A stretch of DNA of 64,000 bases from Sagittula salina (GTDB taxonomy: Bacteria; Pseudomonadota; Alphaproteobacteria; Rhodobacterales; Rhodobacteraceae), in assembly GCF_017813235.1 (NCBI RefSeq), contig NZ_JAGISH010000003.1, forward strand, positions 171,571-235,570. The letters run 5' to 3'. A program made the position numbers and the translations under genes. The notes beneath the pieces were generated by a model. The model was not told the DNA's origin. It was given only the letters and a program-made list of their open reading frames with translations, and searched no databases. This document shows positions 61,170 through 64,000 of the stretch, one piece after another. How positions within the stretch are numbered: the first letter of the stretch is position 1; the number at the start of each line of letters is the position of its first letter.

Positions 61170-61228
61170 CTCAGTCTCCGGCCTCAGTTTCCGGCTTCAG
61201 TCTCCGGCTTCAGTCTCCGGCTTCAGTC
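61170..61228. repeat. 13-bp tandem repeat (4.5 copies) at the NUDIX 3' end
   Basis: Units TTCAGTCTCCGGC: two exact (61196-61221), two with one or two changes (61170-61195) and a partial TTCAGTC. The NUDIX stop codon (61223-61225) is inside it. Thirteen is not a multiple of three, so each unit change would shift any reading frame that crossed it. Confidence 0.85.
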
Positions 61229-61714
61229 GATGTGGTCCATCAACATCCGCACAGAGGCGTGCTTCCTCGGCTTCTTGTGCAGCATCATCAGCAGTTCCGA
61301 CAGCTCCGGCTCCACGACCCGCTTGGCCGCCGCTTTGGGAGCAAACCACTTGCGGGTGCGCTGCTTGCGCTCCTTCCAGTCGCGCAGCAGCTTTGAGACG
61401 ATCATCGGGTAGACACGCACCACGCAGGGCACGATACGCCCGTCCTTGAGGATCTTGGGGTAGCGATAGGTGCCCAGCACCTCCTCCGAGATGTAGCCCT
61501 TGGCCCCGGCCTCCTCCAGCGCCTCGATCTCGGCGGCGTGCCAGGGCTTCCTGCCGTCCATCTCCCATCCTTTGGGCATGACCCAGCGCCCGGTGTCCCG
61601 CGAGGTCACCATCAGGACCCTGACCTGGCCCTTGTCGTCCCACCGTAACGGCAGGGCGGCGATCTGTTCACCGACGTCCGGCACCCGTCCCCTCCCGAGG
61701 TTGCAGTAGACCAT
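61223..61714 (-). CDS. NUDIX hydrolase
   Basis: 163 residues from the ATG at 61714; the frame extends upstream through the tRNA-Arg gene, which cannot be coding. The Nudix box is PKGWEMDGRKPWHAAEIEAL EEAG in position (split here for length); the first Glu and the EE pair are present, though the usual Arg of REUxEE is Ile. This variant resembles diphosphoinositol-polyphosphate-type NUDIX proteins of alphaproteobacteria. A basic C-terminal region (KERKQRTRKWF; HKKPRKHAS) follows. Substrate unknown. Confidence 0.85.
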   Translation of the reverse strand: MVYCNLGRGRVPDVGEQIAALPLRWDDKGQVRVLMVTSRDTGRWVMPKGWEMDGRKPWHAAEIEALEEAGAKGYISEEVLGTYRYPKILKDGRIVPCVVRVYPMIVSKLLRDWKERKQRTRKWFAPKAAAKRVVEPELSELLMMLHKKPRKHASVRMLMDHID

Positions 61715-61853
61715 GGCCTTGGCTGAATCGCGTTCAGCCCGGTCCGATCCTCCCCGATCCGACCGTGGGCCTCCATTATGCCCTGTCCAGAAAGCCTGGA
61801 CATGCGCCAAAAGCAAAACCGCGCCAGGGTGAACCTGACGCGGCCTTGAATTC

Positions 61854-61930
61854 TGGCGGACCGAGGAGGATTCGAACCCCCGACCCCTTGATTCGTAGTC
61901 AAGTACTCTATCCAGCTGAGCTATCGGTCC
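61854..61930 (-). tRNA. tRNA-Arg (anticodon ACG)
   Basis: 77 nt on the minus strand: GGACCGATAGCTCAGCTGGA at the 5' end, anticodon loop CTACGAA with anticodon ACG (A34 is the substrate of TadA, also encoded here), T-arm GGGGGTTCGAATCCTCC, encoded CCA. Confidence 0.97.
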
Positions 61931-62000
61931 GTGAGGGCGGAAATACATATGCCGCCGGGGATGCGCAAGGGCCGAATGCAAACTTTTTACGACGCTGCCG

Positions 62001-63383
62001 TTACGACATGCCACCCATGGGCAGACGGATGACGAAACAGCTGCCACGCTCGTCGCTGCGCGCCAGTGTCAACGTGCCGCCATGGCCACGGATCAACTCC
62101 GCCACGATGGCCAGCCCCAGCCCGGAGCCACCCTTGCGCACGCCGCCCTGAAATGGCTGGAACAGGTGCTCCTGCGCCTTGGGCGGCAGCCCCGGTCCGG
62201 TATCCGCCACCTCGATGATCCACGCGTCGTCCTCCGCCCGCGCCGCCACGAGGATCTCCCCCGCCCGCCCGGTTGCCGCGATGGCCTGCCGCGCGTTGCG
62301 CACGAGGTTGGACAGCGCGCGGTAAATCTGCTCCGGGTCGCCGCGCACCATGAGGCTGGCGGGGATGTCCTCCGACAAGGAGATGTCGTCCTCCCCGATC
62401 GCCAGCCGCTCCGCCTCCAGCACCTCCCCGGCGAGGTTCGACAGGTTGAACAGTGTCAGCACCGGCGCAGGCTCCTCCGCCCGGCCAAAGGCCAGTGTGT
62501 TCTCGCACAGCGACACCGCCCGGCTGATCGAGTTCACAAGCTTCGGTGCCATACGCTTCACCGCCGGGTCTTCGGACATCTCGATCCGATCCGTGAACAG
62601 CTGCGCCGAGGTCAGGATGTTGCGCAGATCGTGCGACACCCGCGCCACCGCGCCGCCCAGCTGCGCCAGCCGCTCCTTCTGGCGCAGCGATTGCGTCAAC
62701 TGCGTCTCCAGCGCCTGCAGGGCCACCTCCGCCTCGCGCAATTCGCGCACCCGCGCCGTGGGCGTGATGATCCGCCGCGCGTCCTCCGGCGCCTCCGCGT
62801 AGCGCCGCATGTGGCCGATCACGCCCTTGATCGGGTGCACCATCAGCGACCGCACCGCGACGAACAGCATCGCCGCCGTGATCACCGAGATCACCGCCGA
62901 GAGCACCAGCACCCGCAGCCCGTAATCCACCATCGCCATCCGCAGGTCGGCGGTGTCCATCGTCACCTCGATCTCCTGCCCGGCATCGCGCGACGGCGCG
63001 CCGATCACCCGGATGATCACCGCATCGTCCGTCAGCAGCCGCATCATCGCGTCCCGCATCAGTTCCCACGCCCCCGCGTCCCGCAGGTCAAAGGAATGAT
63101 CCACCTCGCCGGGGATGGGCGAACTCAGCACCAGCTGCCGCATCGAATCGCGCCGCAGCACCACGTTGTAGACCCCCGCGTTGTCCAGAAGCTCGCGCTC
63201 CAGACCCTCCGACAGCATGTCGTCCGCCAGCAGCGCCAGTGACGCGATCTGCGCCCGCTCCAGCCGGTCCAGCAGGTAGTCCTCGCGGAACCGCGCCACC
63301 GAGGGCACAAAGATCAGAACCTCGGCCAGCATCACGAAGATGACGGTCAGGATCAGGAAACGGCCAGAGAGCGAATTCAGCAT
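62001..63383 (-). CDS. Sensor histidine kinase
   Basis: 460 residues: membrane segment near 10-30 (LILTVIFVMLAEVLIFVPSV), a ~130-residue periplasmic sensor, a second membrane segment near 160-180 (VLVLSAVISVITAAMLFVAV), a HAMP-like linker, then the phospho-acceptor His in ARVSHDLRNILTS and ATPase motifs DPEQIYRALSNLVRNARQA (N-box), DTGPGLPP (G1) and GSGLGLAIV (G2). No cognate response regulator is adjacent within the window. The start region carries a 14-bp tandem duplication. Confidence 0.93.
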   Translation of the reverse strand: MLNSLSGRFLILTVIFVMLAEVLIFVPSVARFREDYLLDRLERAQIASLALLADDMLSEGLERELLDNAGVYNVVLRRDSMRQLVLSSPIPGEVDHSFDLRDAGAWELMRDAMMRLLTDDAVIIRVIGAPSRDAGQEIEVTMDTADLRMAMVDYGLRVLVLSAVISVITAAMLFVAVRSLMVHPIKGVIGHMRRYAEAPEDARRIITPTARVRELREAEVALQALETQLTQSLRQKERLAQLGGAVARVSHDLRNILTSAQLFTDRIEMSEDPAVKRMAPKLVNSISRAVSLCENTLAFGRAEEPAPVLTLFNLSNLAGEVLEAERLAIGEDDISLSEDIPASLMVRGDPEQIYRALSNLVRNARQAIAATGRAGEILVAARAEDDAWIIEVADTGPGLPPKAQEHLFQPFQGGVRKGGSGLGLAIVAELIRGHGGTLTLARSDERGSCFVIRLPMGGMS

Positions 63384-63408
63384 GAGGGGGTCAGCATGAG
63401 GGGGTCAG
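63381..63408. repeat. 14-bp tandem duplication that doubles the kinase start codon
   Basis: CATGAGGGGGTCAG occurs twice in a row (63381-63394, 63395-63408). On the minus strand this places an extra ATG 14 bases upstream of the kinase start; that ATG opens a 6-codon frame (MLTPSC) whose TGA lies 2 bases past the true ATG. Confidence 0.8.
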
Positions 63409-63418
63409 CAAAATCAGG

Positions 63419-64000
63419 TCAGGGCATCCAGCGCTGGATCAGGCGCACGACTGCCTTCAGGGTATCGTTTTCGAACAACTTGGGTGTGAAATAGGCACCG
63501 GCAACCCGTTTGTTAATCTCCGAAACCGTCGGATAGGGCGAAACCATCGCCGAAACCGCGCTCATCTTCAGCCCGTTCGCCATCACCAGCGACCACAGCG
63601 CCACCAGTTCCCCGGCCTGCGCGCCCACGATCGTCACCCCCACCGGGCGCCCCCGGACGACCATCGCCTTGATAAAGCCTGCGCCGTGCCGCTCTGTCAG
63701 CAGCCGGTCGTTGTGGTGGAAATCGAACCGCGCCACCGCCAGACGCGCGCCATGCGCCGCACGCGCCTCCGCCTCCGTCAGGCCGATCTGCGCCAACTCG
63801 GGGTGCGTATAGGTTGCGCGCGGAATGTGTTCCGTGCGCGCCTTCGCGGGCAGGCCCAGCACGGCGGACCGCACCACGATCCCGGCGTGATAGCCCGCCA
63901 GATGGGTGAACTGCATGCCGCCCGCCACGTCCCCGATGGCGTAGACCCGGCGGTTGCTGGTCTTCAGGCGCGCGTCCACCTTTATACCCGCTTTCGTCAC
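63419..64000 (-). CDS. FAD-dependent pyridine nucleotide-disulfide oxidoreductase, N-terminus outside the window
   Basis: The visible 193 residues are the end of the NAD/FAD domain (VYAIGDVAGGMQFTHLAGYH) and the dimerisation domain (IPRATYTHPELAQIGLTEAE; SAMVSPYPTVSEINKR). This is the dihydrolipoamide dehydrogenase/mercuric reductase family. The usual His of the HPT-SE motif is Tyr here (PYPTVSE), as seen in mercuric-reductase-like members without lipoamide activity. The redox CxxxxC site lies outside the window. Exact function undetermined. Confidence 0.88.
   Translation of the reverse strand: MTKAGIKVDARLKTSNRRVYAIGDVAGGMQFTHLAGYHAGIVVRSAVLGLPAKARTEHIPRATYTHPELAQIGLTEAEARAAHGARLAVARFDFHHNDRLLTERHGAGFIKAMVVRGRPVGVTIVGAQAGELVALWSLVMANGLKMSAVSAMVSPYPTVSEINKRVAGAYFTPKLFENDTLKAVVRLIQRWMP

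Noticed and set aside
61715..62047. N-terminal extension of the NUDIX protein
   Set aside because: The in-frame sequence runs through the tRNA-Arg gene and has no start with a ribosome site.

Overview
The window is about 64 kb of GC-rich (roughly mid-60s %) bacterial chromosome with dense, mostly housekeeping gene content. Protein families and gene neighbourhoods point to an alphaproteobacterium of the Rhodobacterales (Roseobacter/Rhodobacter type). Examples are the gltD/gltB arrangement, the bphO-bphP pair with an HWE kinase, an oxygen-dependent hemF, a XpaC/TelA/SPFH cluster, and a recurrent GC-rich intergenic element with a CAAATAC core. I see no phage, plasmid, transposase, rRNA or CRISPR array.

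Layout. 1-5.4 kb: gltB (cut by the left edge), a secreted hypothetical and gltD, with two copies of a 19-bp palindrome upstream of gltD and of the hypothetical. 5.6-9.1 kb: uppP, rlmH-rsfS, a small membrane protein and a glycosyltransferase. 9.3-12.8 kb: an orphan dnaE2 whose 3' end has been replaced by the intergenic element, then an ABM-domain protein. 13-17.5 kb: an aromatic/aspartate aminotransferase coupled to sseA, smpB, allA and a small secreted protein. 17.7-22.6 kb: a small secreted protein, a membrane protein with a C-terminal winged-helix-like domain, a bacteriophytochrome kinase with its heme oxygenase, and a DUF2239 protein with a duplicated operator-like site. 22.6-36.1 kb: pssA-psd, tRNA-Lys, dapF-mtaB, a PaiB-like protein, a D-Ala-D-Ala carboxypeptidase, a HAD phosphatase, clpS, an RsmC-like methyltransferase, an atypical SDR, hemF, two pseudouridine synthases and tadA.

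36.2-43.9 kb is a compact envelope-associated cluster. It holds two [short membrane peptide + XpaC-like] modules, TelA, a DUF2927 lipoprotein, an SPFH/GYF protein and a double-zinc-ribbon membrane protein. It combines parts known separately from the Bacillus xpaC-yaaN and ydjGHI operons and is my best candidate for a little-described system. 44-45.4 kb: a PfkB sugar kinase and dtd. 45.5-54.7 kb: a complete type I secretion system (HlyD, ABC and TolC-like subunits) next to a 1467-residue Bap-like adhesin with about 11 Ig-like repeats. 54.9-59.4 kb: a GntR-regulated cluster with an SsuD-like sulfonate monooxygenase, aldo/keto reductase, flavin reductase and Gfo/Idh/MocA oxidoreductase; the core trio resembles the sulfoquinovose monooxygenase pathway. 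59.6-64 kb: a di-heme peroxidase, a NUDIX hydrolase, tRNA-Arg, a sensor histidine kinase and the C-terminal part of a disulfide oxidoreductase cut by the right edge.

All assignments come from reading translations and motifs by eye; no database search was run. Start codons were chosen from family length, ribosome binding sites and overlap with neighbours, and several differ from the longest open frame because the intergenic element or a tRNA extends that frame artificially.
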